46,782 bases of DNA. It comes from Acetobacteraceae bacterium (GTDB lineage: Bacteria; Pseudomonadota; Alphaproteobacteria; Acetobacterales; Acetobacteraceae). The stretch's first letter is position 1, and each line of letters begins with the position of its first letter. The notes under the pieces are model-generated. The model saw only the letters and a program-made list of their open reading frames with translations. It searched no databases and was not told where the DNA came from. Position numbers and translations under genes: made by a program. This document shows, piece after piece, positions 8,551 through 15,940 of this stretch. The stretch lies in assembly GCA_019750475.1 (NCBI GenBank), contig JAIEOO010000065.1:1-46782 (forward strand), read 5' to 3'.

Positions 8551-8769
8551 GTTGGGAGGGGCGCTGCCCCTCCCAAACCCTCCCCGCCAGAACCTCAGGT
8601 TCCTGGACCTCCGGGTCCTTTGTTGGGGATTGGGGAGGGGGCGGCGTGCTCCCTGGATCGAGGTCGCTCCTCTGACGCCCCCTCCCCAATCCCCAAAGGA
8701 TTCGCAGGGGTCCGGGGAGCCCGTGGCTCCCCGGCGGGAGGGGGCTGGGGAGGGCAGCGCCCTCCCCAG
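8551..8769. repeat. Nested inverted-repeat element B after the large terminase
   Basis: Second copy of the architecture seen at 4299-4510. Perfect 21-bp arms 8623-8643 and 8676-8696 flank a 32-nt spacer carrying GTCGCTCC at the same offset (20th-27th base) as element A. Outer hairpins are 8552-8562 with 8566-8576 (11 bp, loop GCT) and 8745-8755 with 8759-8769 (11 bp, loop AGC). A 10-bp hairpin, 8712-8721 with 8725-8734 (loop CGT), corresponds to the 8-bp hairpin of A. The segment lies between two convergent genes, so a bidirectional terminator role is possible. I see no coding capacity in 8535-8792. Confidence 0.85.
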
Positions 8770-8792
8770 CAGCGCCAGCCGCCCAGCCCTGC

Positions 8793-9011
8793 CTACCCCG
8801 CCTTCCGCAGCACCTCGCTGCCGTGGCGGGTCCGGCCGGCGGGGGTGATGGCGTAGCGGCCGTCGGGACCGGTCGTGGCCAGGCCCATGGTCTTGAGGCG
8901 TTCGAGGCAGGGTTGGTCGGCGAGGCCGGGGGGGCGGCCGTGCGGGCCGACCAGGGTGAGCCGGTGCAGGGCCGAGCGGCAGCAGGTTTCCAGGTAGGGC
9001 TCGTTCCACAT
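8793..9011 (-). CDS. Small winged-helix-like protein on the opposite strand of the prophage
   Basis: 72-residue protein MWNEPYLETCCRSALHRLTL... Its second half, with 'CLERLKTMGLAT' followed by 'GRYAITPAGRTRHGSEVL', has the pattern of the recognition helix and wing of MarR/PadR-type winged-helix proteins ('LxxxGLa...g.y.iT.aGr'). It lacks the dimerisation helices of full regulators. It is the only gene in the prophage segment read leftward, and its start is 70 bp from the start of the next rightward gene. GGAA-type ribosome bases precede the ATG. It may regulate the lysis genes or be a family of unknown function common in related genomes. Confidence 0.6.
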   Translation of the reverse strand: MWNEPYLETCCRSALHRLTLVGPHGRPPGLADQPCLERLKTMGLATTGPDGRYAITPAGRTRHGSEVLRKAG

Positions 9012-9038
9012 CGGCGCGGGTTCCTTGTTCCGGCGTCG

Positions 9039-9048
9039 CGCATATGCG
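9039..9048. promoter_or_regulatory. 10-bp palindrome in a divergent promoter gap
   Basis: CGCATATGCG is a perfect palindrome lying in the 70-bp gap between the leftward winged-helix gene (start 9011) and the rightward gene at 9082. A palindrome in such a gap could be an operator for the neighbouring small DNA-binding protein, but a 10-bp palindrome can arise by chance. Confidence 0.25.
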
Positions 9049-9081
9049 GCGCCGCCCCTTTCATCGCCAGAGGACCGAGAC

Positions 9082-9381
9082 ATGGAAGCGTTTCCCGCGG
9101 AGTTGGCGGGGTGGCTGGATGCCGTGGAGGCGCCGGTCATCGCCGCGTTGTTCTGGATGCTGCATGCCTTTCGCCGGGATTTCGACCAGCGGGTGGAGCA
9201 TGGGGATCTGCGTGTGTCGGACGGGTTGCAGCGAACACGCGAGGAGCTGGCCGGCTTCAAGATCGAGGTCGCGCGAACCTATGTGCCCTTGTCGCTGATC
9301 CGCGACGTGGACCAGCGCCTGTCGGAGCAGTTGCGGCGGATCGAGGATCGCCTGGATGAGCTGCGGGAGGACCGGCGGTGA
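9082..9381 (+). CDS. Small coiled-coil protein of the lysis module, function unknown
   Basis: 99-residue protein. Residues 16-30 (EAPVIAALFWMLHAF) form a modest hydrophobic segment that is borderline for a membrane span. The rest is strongly helical and charged, ending in a likely coiled coil (RDVDQRLSEQLRRIEDRLDELRED). The ATG at 9082 has AGGA at 9071-9074. The stop overlaps the GTG of the peptidoglycan hydrolase, so the two are co-translated. Location before a hydrolase and the hydrophobic-plus-coil layout would suit a holin- or spanin-like helper (T7 has gp17.5 holin and gp18.5 Rz nearby), but this is inference. Confidence 0.65.
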   Translation: MEAFPAELAGWLDAVEAPVIAALFWMLHAFRRDFDQRVEHGDLRVSDGLQRTREELAGFKIEVARTYVPLSLIRDVDQRLSEQLRRIEDRLDELREDRR

Positions 9382-9839
9382 GCGCGTCGGTGGTCCTGAC
9401 GGCGGGGGATGCCGCGGCGGAGCTGCTGGCGCGTGTGCTGTTGGCCGAGGCCGGGCATCGCGGCCTGGCCGCGGTGGAGGGTGTGGCGTCGGTGGCGCTC
9501 AACCGGGCGCGTTGTGTCATGGCGGGTGGTGAGGCCGAGGCGCGCTTCGCGGGTGGAGAGGCGGCGGCGACGCTCCCGCGCGCGCTGATCGCCGTGCTGC
9601 GGGCGCCGTTCCAGTTTCCGTGCCGGCATCCGCGGCATCCGCGGCATGGCGTGTTCGCGGCACCGCCGGAGGGGCCGGCCCTGGCCATGTGCCGCCGGGT
9701 GGCGGCGCGGGCCCTGGCGGGTGGCGTGCCGGACGCGACGGGCGGGGCGCTGCGGTGGCACGAGGAGGGACGGCTGCCTGGCTGGGCGGTGGGCCGCGCG
9801 CCGATCGCGGAGCTGGGTGGGCTGGTGTTCTACGGCTGA
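9378..9839 (+). CDS. SleB-type cell wall hydrolase (phage endolysin)
   Basis: 153-residue protein of the Hydrolase_2/SleB family, which cleaves peptidoglycan glycan strands. The diagnostic segment is 'LARVLLAEAGHRGLAAVEGVASVALNRA' near residues 15-42, with the conserved glutamate in LAEAG that serves as the catalytic acid in this family. The C-terminus has the usual 'RWHEEGRLPGWA' and a final hydrophobic FYG. The GTG start at 9378 overlaps the previous stop. There is no signal peptide, as expected for an endolysin released by a holin. It closes the prophage gene block; the next gene is a bacterial DUF952 protein. Confidence 0.82.
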   Translation: MSASVVLTAGDAAAELLARVLLAEAGHRGLAAVEGVASVALNRARCVMAGGEAEARFAGGEAAATLPRALIAVLRAPFQFPCRHPRHPRHGVFAAPPEGPALAMCRRVAARALAGGVPDATGGALRWHEEGRLPGWAVGRAPIAELGGLVFYG

Positions 9840-9856
9840 GGTGGTAGGCGGCGCGC

Positions 9857-10204
9857 ATGGACACGCTGATCTACACCCTCGTCCGCGGCAGCGATTGGCA
9901 GGCGGCCGAGCGCGCCGGTGCGTATCGCGGCAGCGCCGACGACGCCCGCGACGGCTTCCTGCACTTCTCCACCGCGGATCAGGTGCGGGAAAGCGCCGCG
10001 AAGCACCGGGCGGGCGAGGCCGATCTCTGGCTCGTCGAGGTGGAGGCGGCGCCGCTGGGCGAGGCGCTGAAGTGGGAACCGGCGGGGAAGCGCGCCGGGC
10101 TGTTCCCACATCTGTATGCGCCTTTGCCGCTGGCGGCGGTGAAGCGGGTGGTTCGGCTGCCGCTGGGCGCGGATGGACGTCACGTCTTTCCCGACGGCTT
10201 CTGA
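9857..10204 (+). CDS. DUF952 family protein
   Basis: 115-residue protein with the DUF952 hallmarks: an N-terminal 'IYTLVRGSDWQAA', the central 'DGFLHFSTADQVRESAAKH' and 'LWLVEVEAAPLGEALKWEP', and 'FPHLYAPLPLAAVKRV' near the end. The family has an ADP-ribosyltransferase-related fold and no settled cellular role. The gene begins 17 bp after the phage hydrolase but looks like host sequence. Its 3' end overlaps the convergent transporter gene by 25 bp. No signal peptide is seen, so it is cytoplasmic. Confidence 0.85.
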   Translation: MDTLIYTLVRGSDWQAAERAGAYRGSADDARDGFLHFSTADQVRESAAKHRAGEADLWLVEVEAAPLGEALKWEPAGKRAGLFPHLYAPLPLAAVKRVVRLPLGADGRHVFPDGF

Positions 10205-11052
10205 TGGCTGCGCGCCACGGCGCGCTCGCTCATCACGCAGGCCAGCACCACCACCGCCCCGCCGGCGATGACTTCCCAGCCCGGCGCGTTGCCGAACAGC
10301 CAGAGGTCCAGGGTGACGGACCAGGGCAGGGCGATGAACTCGAACGGGGCGAGGCGCGCGGGCGTCGCGTGGCGGAAGGCGACGGCCAGCATCAGCGTCG
10401 CGGCGCCGGCCAGCAGACCGTTGGCGGTGAGGCGCGCGGCGGCCTCGAGGTCGGGCGTCACCCAATGCGTCGCGGCGAAGGGCGCGGTGGCGAGGATGCT
10501 GACGACGCCGGGCCACAGGATCAACCGGGCGATCCCCGTCTCCACCCGCAGGAAGCGGTTCACCGTGATGTTCGTCGCGTAGCAGACGGTGCCGAGCGCG
10601 GCGCAGAGGAAGCCGATCGCGCTGCCCCCTTCGCCGAGCTGCGGGGCGAGCGCCAGCATCACGCCGCCGAACCCGACGCCGGACCACAGCCAGGCGGCGC
10701 GCGGAATGCGCTCCCCCAGGAACGCCCGCGCCATCACCAGCGTCATGAAGGGCGCGGTGAAGAAGACGAGGTAGCCATCGGCCAGCGGCAGGTGCCGGAA
10801 GGCGATGAAGAACAGCACGCCCGAGAGCAGCATGGCGACGGCGCGCAGCAGGTGCAGCTTCCGGTATTGCGTCGCGAGCTCCCCGCCCGCCTGGCGCCAG
10901 GCCGCGCGGATGGCGAAGAGCAGGACCAGCAGGGTCGCGTGGCGCCAGAACAGCGCCTGGGCGGCGGAATACTCGCCCGCCAGCACCTTGCTGTTGGCGT
11001 CGAGCAGCCCGAACAGCCCGATCGAGCACATGAGCAGGACAGGGCCGGTCAT
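10180..11052 (-). CDS. EamA/DMT family exporter
   Basis: 290-residue integral membrane protein with about ten hydrophobic spans in two EamA repeats. The first opens 'LLMCSIGLFGLLDANSKVLAGEYSAAQALFWRH' (residues about 5-37) and the second 'ARLILWPGVVSILATAPFAA' onward. These transporters usually export metabolites or amino acids across the inner membrane; the substrate cannot be read from sequence. The ATG at 11052 places the first span next to the N-terminus; a longer TTG-start form to 11163 would add a non-membrane extension and is less likely. It is divergent from pyrD across about 120 bp that should hold both promoters. Confidence 0.8.
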   Translation of the reverse strand: MTGPVLLMCSIGLFGLLDANSKVLAGEYSAAQALFWRHATLLVLLFAIRAAWRQAGGELATQYRKLHLLRAVAMLLSGVLFFIAFRHLPLADGYLVFFTAPFMTLVMARAFLGERIPRAAWLWSGVGFGGVMLALAPQLGEGGSAIGFLCAALGTVCYATNITVNRFLRVETGIARLILWPGVVSILATAPFAATHWVTPDLEAAARLTANGLLAGAATLMLAVAFRHATPARLAPFEFIALPWSVTLDLWLFGNAPGWEVIAGGAVVVLACVMSERAVARSHQKPSGKT

Positions 11053-11174
11053 CGCGGCGGCGCGTGTGGGGCCGCGCGGCCGGGCCGTCAACCGGGGCGG
11101 CGGCCCAAGCGAAAGCGTGACCAGAACGATCCGCGGGTTCCCGGATCTGTCCGTCTCTGCCAAACCCGGGCGCG

Positions 11175-12218
11175 ATGACGCCCGGCCTCGCCTCCGCCCT
11201 CATGCCCGCGATGCGCCTCCTCGACGCCGAGGACGCGCACAACCTGGCCCTGCGCGCGCTGAATCTCGGCCTCGCGGGGCGGGATGCCTCGGCCGATGAT
11301 CCGGCGCTGGCGGTGCGGGCGCTGGGGCTCTCCTTCCGCAACCCGATCGGTCTGGCGGCGGGCTTCGACAAGGACGCGACGGCGATCCTGCCGCTGATGC
11401 GCCTCGGCTTCGGCTTCGTCGAGGCCGGCACGGTCACGCCGCGGCCGCAGCCGGGCAATCCGCGCCCGCGCCTGTTCCGGCTGCCGGAGGACCAGGCGGT
11501 CATCAACCGCATGGGCTTCAACAATGGCGGGCTCGAGGCCTATCGCGCGCGGCTGTCGGCGCTGAGCCGCCCGCTGCCCGCCGTGCTCGGCGCCAATATC
11601 GGCGTGAACAAGGAAGGGGCGGAGCCCGAGCGCGACTACCCCGCGGCCTATCGGGCGCTCTCGCCGCTCGCGGACTACGTCACGGTCAACATCTCCTCCC
11701 CCAACACGCCGGGGCTGCGGGATCTACAGGGCGAGGCGCGGCTGGCCGCCATCCTGGACGCGATGGATCCGCGCTCGGGCAAGCCGGTGCTGGTGAAGCT
11801 GGCGCCGGACCTGCCGGATGATGCGCTCCCCGGCCTTGTCGAGCTCTGCGCGGCGCGCGGCGTCGCCGGGCTGATCCTGACCAACACGACCCTCGCGCGC
11901 CCCGGGACGCTGCGCAGCCCCCACGCGAAGGAGGCGGGCGGTCTGTCCGGCGCGCCGCTCTTCGAGCGTTCGACGGCGATGCTGCGCGCGGCCCATCGCG
12001 CGGCACAGGGGCGCCTGGTGCTGATCGGCGTCGGCGGGATTTCCACGCCGGAACAGGCCTACGCCAAGATCCGCGCCGGCGCCTCGCTCGTGCAGCTCTA
12101 CAGCGGCTTCGCGCTGCGCGGGCCGGCCCTGATCCCCGAGCTGAAGCGTGGCCTCGCGGCGCTGCTGCGGCGGGACGGGTTCTCCAACATGTCCGAAGCC
12201 GTGGGGCGCGACGCCTGA
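11175..12218 (+). CDS. pyrD: Dihydroorotate dehydrogenase (quinone), class 2
   Basis: 347-residue enzyme of pyrimidine synthesis that oxidises dihydroorotate to orotate with quinone as acceptor, at the inner membrane face. Class 2 features are an N-terminal helical extension (residues 1-45), the FMN-site segment 'AAGFDKDA' (61-68), 'NRMGFNN' (111-117), and 'NISSPNTPGLR' (172-182) carrying the catalytic serine. The C-terminal 'GVGGISTPEQAYAKIRAGASLVQLYSG' is the phosphate-binding loop region. The length is normal. It is followed two nucleotides later by a HAD phosphatase gene, so the two probably form an operon. Confidence 0.95.
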   Translation: MTPGLASALMPAMRLLDAEDAHNLALRALNLGLAGRDASADDPALAVRALGLSFRNPIGLAAGFDKDATAILPLMRLGFGFVEAGTVTPRPQPGNPRPRLFRLPEDQAVINRMGFNNGGLEAYRARLSALSRPLPAVLGANIGVNKEGAEPERDYPAAYRALSPLADYVTVNISSPNTPGLRDLQGEARLAAILDAMDPRSGKPVLVKLAPDLPDDALPGLVELCAARGVAGLILTNTTLARPGTLRSPHAKEAGGLSGAPLFERSTAMLRAAHRAAQGRLVLIGVGGISTPEQAYAKIRAGASLVQLYSGFALRGPALIPELKRGLAALLRRDGFSNMSEAVGRDA

Positions 12219-12220
12219 CC

Positions 12221-13075
12221 ATGCAGATCTGGGACCATTTCGCGCCGCTCGCCGCGCGCTATGACGGCTTCGTGCTGGACCTCTGGGGCCTCGTGCATGA
12301 CGGGCGCGAGCCCTATCCGGGCGTGGTGGAGTGCCTGCGAAGGATGCGCGATGCGGGCAAGCGCGTGGTCTTCCTGACCAACGCCCCCCGCCGCGGCTGG
12401 TTCATCAACGAGATGCTGGACCGCATGGGCATCCCGCGCGACTGCTACCTCGGCACCATGTCCTCGGGCGAGGCGACCTGGATGTGGCTGACGGCGCGCG
12501 ACAAGCTGCCCTTCAGCGGCCGCCGCGCCTTCCACATCGGGCCGGAGCGCGACCTCTCCACGGTGGAGGACGGCGCGGCGGAGCTGGTGCCCACGCCGCG
12601 CGAGGCGGACTTCCTGCTCAACACCGGCCCCGACCCGTCGCGCGGCCCGGAAAGCGTCGAGCCCTACATCCCCGCGCTGCGGGAGTGCTTCGAAGCCGGG
12701 TTGCCCATGGTCTGCGTGAACCCGGACCGCGCGGTGATGGTGGCGGGCAAGCGCATCCTCTGCGCCGGCGCGCTGGCCGATGTCTATGCCGGCTGGGGCG
12801 GGCAGGTGACGGAGATCGGCAAGCCCGACCCCGCGGTGTACGGCCCGGTGATGGACCTGCTCGGCATCGCGGACAAACGCCGCGTGCTGGCGGCGGGCGA
12901 CACAGCGCACACCGACCTCGCGGGCGCGCAGGCCGCCGGCCTCGACGCCGTCTGGGCGCTGACGGGCCTGATGGAGGATTCGCACGGCAAGGACCCGGCG
13001 CCGGAGCTGCTGGACCGGCTGGCCGAGGAAGAGCATGTCCGCCCGATCGGCGCGCTGCGGATCCTGAACTGGTAA
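12221..13075 (+). CDS. TIGR01459-type HAD superfamily phosphatase
   Basis: 284-residue class IIA HAD hydrolase. Motif I is VLDLWGLVHDG with nucleophile D20, in the DxWG form typical of the TIGR01459 group; motif II lies at FLTNAPRR; motif III at IGKPDPAVYGPV; motif IV at AAGDTAHTDLAGA. Members dephosphorylate sugar or nucleotide phosphates; the substrate here is unknown. It lies 2 bp after pyrD, suggesting co-expression and perhaps nucleotide-related house-cleaning, but that link is inference. No signal peptide. Confidence 0.88.
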   Translation: MQIWDHFAPLAARYDGFVLDLWGLVHDGREPYPGVVECLRRMRDAGKRVVFLTNAPRRGWFINEMLDRMGIPRDCYLGTMSSGEATWMWLTARDKLPFSGRRAFHIGPERDLSTVEDGAAELVPTPREADFLLNTGPDPSRGPESVEPYIPALRECFEAGLPMVCVNPDRAVMVAGKRILCAGALADVYAGWGGQVTEIGKPDPAVYGPVMDLLGIADKRRVLAAGDTAHTDLAGAQAAGLDAVWALTGLMEDSHGKDPAPELLDRLAEEEHVRPIGALRILNW

Positions 13076-13079
13076 CGGC

Positions 13080-13238
13080 ATGGACGACGCATCGTTCACC
13101 GTCATCTGGTCGGAGGAGGACGGAGAGTTCGTGGGGCTATGCGACGCCTTTCGGAGCCTGTCACACCTGGCGGCGGCCTCGCACGCCGCGCTGGCGGGCA
13201 TCCGCGCCCTGGTGGCCGAGGCGATGGCGGAGGGCTGA
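13080..13238 (+). CDS. HicB-like N-terminal domain mini-protein, solitary
   Basis: 52-residue protein reading MDDASFTVIWSEEDGEFVGL and ending in an alanine-rich helix. The order beta-strand, 'EEDGEFVGLCDAF.SLSHLAA', then helix 'HAALAGIRALVAEAM' is the partial RNase-H-like fold of HicB antitoxins ('W...DGe.vg.c.e.psls..a.t.eeAl..i..lv'). The DNA-binding C-terminal domain of full HicB is missing, and no HicA-type toxin lies next to it. The ATG is 5 nt after the stop of the HAD gene, so it is probably the third gene of that operon. It could be an orphan antitoxin or a re-used fold. Confidence 0.7.
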   Translation: MDDASFTVIWSEEDGEFVGLCDAFRSLSHLAAASHAALAGIRALVAEAMAEG

Positions 13239-13336
13239 CCGGGCTTCACACGTCCGTCGCGAAACTGCCATCCTGCCGTCCGAGGGCCCGCGCCAAGCAC
13301 GCGGTCCCCGACAGGGACGAAACAGGAAGGCTCACC

Positions 13337-14341
13337 ATGCTCCGCCGCCACCTTCTCGCCGCGCCCGCGCTGATTGTCCCGGCCGCGCCGGCCCTGGCGC
13401 AAGCCAGCCGCGCCGTCTGCTACAACTGCCCGCCCGAATGGGCCGACTGGGCCGGCGCGCTGCGCACCATCCGCGAGCGTCTCGGCATCACCATGCCGCA
13501 CGACAACAAGAACAGCGGCCAGGCGCTGGCGGCGCTGATCGCCGAGCGCGCGCGGCCGGTGGCCGATGTGGTCTATCTCGGCGGCAATTTCGGCCCGCGC
13601 CTCAAGGCGGAGGGGTTGAGCCAGCCCTACGCCCCCGCCCTGCTGGATCAGGTGCCCGCCGCGCTGCGCGACGCCGAGAACCACTGGTTCACCATCCACT
13701 CGGGCACGCTCGGCCTGTTCGTGAATCGCGCGGCGCTGCGCGGCCGCCCGATGCCGACCGGCTGGCGGGACCTGCTGCGGCCCGAGTATCGCGGCATGGC
13801 GGGCTACCTGAACCCGACCTCCGCCGCCGTCGGCCAGGTCGGCATGGTGGCGGTGAACCTCGCGCTCGGCGGCAGCTACGAGGATTTCGGGCCGGCCATC
13901 CAGTATTTCCGCGCGCTGCGCGCCAATGGCGCCCAGGTGCCGACGCAGACGGCCTATGCCCGCGTCGTCTCGGGCGAGATTCCCATCCTGTTCGACTATG
14001 ACTTCAACGCGATGCGCGCCCAGTACACGGACCGCGCGGATTGCCGCTTCGTGCTGCCCGCCGAGGGCACCGTCTCCTTCCCCTACATCATGGCGATGGT
14101 GGCGAACGCGCCGAACCCCGAGAACGCCCGGCGCGTGCTGGACTTCACGCTCTCGGATGAAGGCCAGCGCATCTGGGCGAACGCCTATCTCCGCCCGGTG
14201 CGCAGCGGCGTGATGAGCGCCGAGACGGCGTCGCGCTTCCTGCCGGACAGCGAATACGCCCGCGCCCGCCCCATCGACATCCCCGCCATGGTCGCCGCGC
14301 AGGAACGCTTCGTCGAGCGCTACCGGACGGAGGTCGGTTGA
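13337..14341 (+). CDS. ABC transporter periplasmic solute-binding protein
   Basis: 334-residue receptor with a Sec signal peptide (MLRRHLLAAPALIVPAAPALAQA, cleavage after about residue 22). The mature part has the two-lobed type II fold pattern shared by iron, polyamine and phosphonate receptors: 'DVVYLGGNFGPRLKAEG', 'GTLGLFVNRAAL', 'TGWRDLLRPEYRGMAGY', and late 'ILFDYDFNAM' and 'FTLSDEGQRIWANAYLRPV'. The receptor captures substrate in the periplasm for the two permeases and ATPase that follow. The substrate is not clear; metal-ion, polyamine and aminophosphonate transport are all open. An AGGAAGG sequence precedes the ATG at 13337. Confidence 0.83.
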   Translation: MLRRHLLAAPALIVPAAPALAQASRAVCYNCPPEWADWAGALRTIRERLGITMPHDNKNSGQALAALIAERARPVADVVYLGGNFGPRLKAEGLSQPYAPALLDQVPAALRDAENHWFTIHSGTLGLFVNRAALRGRPMPTGWRDLLRPEYRGMAGYLNPTSAAVGQVGMVAVNLALGGSYEDFGPAIQYFRALRANGAQVPTQTAYARVVSGEIPILFDYDFNAMRAQYTDRADCRFVLPAEGTVSFPYIMAMVANAPNPENARRVLDFTLSDEGQRIWANAYLRPVRSGVMSAETASRFLPDSEYARARPIDIPAMVAAQERFVERYRTEVG

Positions 14342-14359
14342 GCGCGTGACGCCGCCGCG

Positions 14360-15163
14360 ATGACTGCTCCCCTTTGGGCGCGGGGGCTGCTGCTGGCCCC
14401 CGCACTGGCCATGCTGCTCGCCTTCTTCCTGCTGCCGCTGGCGCGCCTCGTCGGCCAGGGCGCGGACCCCGCGCTCTACTGGCGCGCACTGACCGAGTGG
14501 CAATACGTCTCCGCGCTGCTGGTGACGGTGGCCCTGTCGCTCGTCACCGCGGTCTGCGCGGTGGGACTGGCGGCGGTGGTGGCGGGCTGGCTGGCGCACC
14601 GGCATTTTCCCGGGCGGCGGCTGCTCGTCGCCATGCTGACCATGCCGGTCGCGCTGCCCGGCGTCGTCATCGCCTTCATGATGATCCTGCTCATGGGCCG
14701 CCAGGGCCTCCTCGCGGACATCACCGACTGGCTGACGGGCGAGCGCGTGGTGCTCGCCTACACCATCGTCGGCCTCTTCGCCGGCTACCTGTATTTCTCG
14801 CTGCCGCGCTGCATCGCGACGCTGCTCGCCGCCGCCGAGGCCATGGACCCCGCGCTCGACGAGGCGGCGCGGATGCTCGGCGCCTCGCCCTGGAAGCGCG
14901 TGCGGGATGTGTGGCTGCCGGGGCTCGCCCCGGCCCTGGTCGCCTCGGGTGCCATCTGCTTCGCCACCGCGATGGGCGCGCTCGGCACCGCCTTCACGCT
15001 GGCGGCCGATATCCGCGTGCTGCCCATGGTGATCTACACCGAGTTCACGCTGGCCACGAATCTCGGCATGGCGGCGGCGCTCTCGGTCATCCTCGGCGTC
15101 GCCACCTGGATCGCGCTCGCCGTCGCGCGCTCCTTCGGCGGCGGGATGAGCGCGGCGGCCTAG
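14360..15163 (+). CDS. ABC transporter permease 1
   Basis: 267-residue inner-membrane protein with about six spans. The cytoplasmic EAA loop, which docks on the ATPase, is 'LDEAARMLGASPWKRVRDVWLPGLAPAL' (EAA...G.........LP, about residues 168-195). It begins 18 bp after the receptor gene and ends 3 bp before the second permease. The pairing of two distinct single-domain permeases matches polyamine/iron/phosphonate-type importers. The N-terminal 'LLLAPALAMLLAFFLLPLARLV' is the first membrane span and no cleavable signal is needed. Confidence 0.85.
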   Translation: MTAPLWARGLLLAPALAMLLAFFLLPLARLVGQGADPALYWRALTEWQYVSALLVTVALSLVTAVCAVGLAAVVAGWLAHRHFPGRRLLVAMLTMPVALPGVVIAFMMILLMGRQGLLADITDWLTGERVVLAYTIVGLFAGYLYFSLPRCIATLLAAAEAMDPALDEAARMLGASPWKRVRDVWLPGLAPALVASGAICFATAMGALGTAFTLAADIRVLPMVIYTEFTLATNLGMAAALSVILGVATWIALAVARSFGGGMSAAA

Positions 15164-15166
15164 GAC

Positions 15167-15940
15167 ATGCGATTCATCCCCCCGCTCGTCACCGCGCTGG
15201 TGACGGCCTTCCTGATCGGGCCGATCCTGCTCTCGGCGCTCGCGGGCGTCACCGCCAACTGGTTCCTCGGCCTCAGCGGCGGCTTCACGCTGCAATGGAT
15301 CGGCCGCGTGTGGGAGCATTACGCCCACACCATCGGCCTCTCGGTCTGGCTCGCCTTCGCGACGCTGATCTGCACGCTCGTGCTCGGCGTGCCGGCGGCC
15401 TGGTCCCTCGCCCGCAGCGAGAGCCGCGCGGCCCGGCTGCTGGAGGAGGCGCTGGTGCTGCCCGTCGCGGTGCCCGGCATCGCGACGGCGCTCGGCCTCA
15501 TCATGCTGTGGGGCGCGGTGGGCGATTTCCGCACGCACTGGTCCTTCGTGCTGGTGGGGCATGTGCTGTTCACCCTGCCCTTCATGCTGCGCTCCACCAT
15601 CGCCGCGATGAAGCAGGCCGATCTTCCGGTGCTGGAGGAGGCGGCCGCCGCCTGCGGCGCGCGCTTCTGGCGCCGCTTCCGCACCGTGGTGCTGCCGGCG
15701 GCGCGCGGCGGCATCCTGGCGGGGTCGCTGATGGTCGTCGCGCTCTCCCTCGGCGAGTTCAACATGTCCCTGCTGCTGACGTCGCCCTTCACCATGACGC
15801 TGCCGGTGGGGCTCGCGGATTCCTACGCGTCCCTGCGGCTCGAGATCGGCTCGGCCTTCACCCTCGTCTTCCTCGTGCTGCTCGTCCCGCCGCTGATCGC
15901 GCTGCAGATGGTGGCCGACCGGCTGGGGGGCGTCCGATGA
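15167..15940 (+). CDS. ABC transporter permease 2
   Basis: 257-residue partner permease with six likely spans. The EAA loop is 'LEEAAAACGARFWRRFRTVVLPAARGGI' (about residues 155-182). The start is 3 bp after the stop of permease 1, and its TGA overlaps the ATG of the ATPase as ATGA, which indicates tight translational coupling and fixed stoichiometry. Its sequence style ('LARSESRAARLLEEALVLPVAVPGIATALGL') is that of the PotC/PhnV-like permease branch; substrate remains unassigned. Confidence 0.85.
   Translation: MRFIPPLVTALVTAFLIGPILLSALAGVTANWFLGLSGGFTLQWIGRVWEHYAHTIGLSVWLAFATLICTLVLGVPAAWSLARSESRAARLLEEALVLPVAVPGIATALGLIMLWGAVGDFRTHWSFVLVGHVLFTLPFMLRSTIAAMKQADLPVLEEAAAACGARFWRRFRTVVLPAARGGILAGSLMVVALSLGEFNMSLLLTSPFTMTLPVGLADSYASLRLEIGSAFTLVFLVLLVPPLIALQMVADRLGGVR

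Noticed and set aside
4299-8769. Elements A and B as a CRISPR array or as insertion sequence ends
   Set aside because: Only one paired-arm unit per site, no repeated spacers, no transposase between or beside them, and the intervening genes form an ordered phage module.
8519-8856. Two overlapping short rightward frames within element B
   Set aside because: Proline/glycine-rich reading of the palindromes; no ribosome site and no recognisable domain.
12098-15562. 1154-residue leftward open frame across pyrD, HAD and transporter genes
   Set aside because: It overlaps five well-supported genes on the other strand and shows only histidine/arginine/glycine-rich low-complexity sequence.
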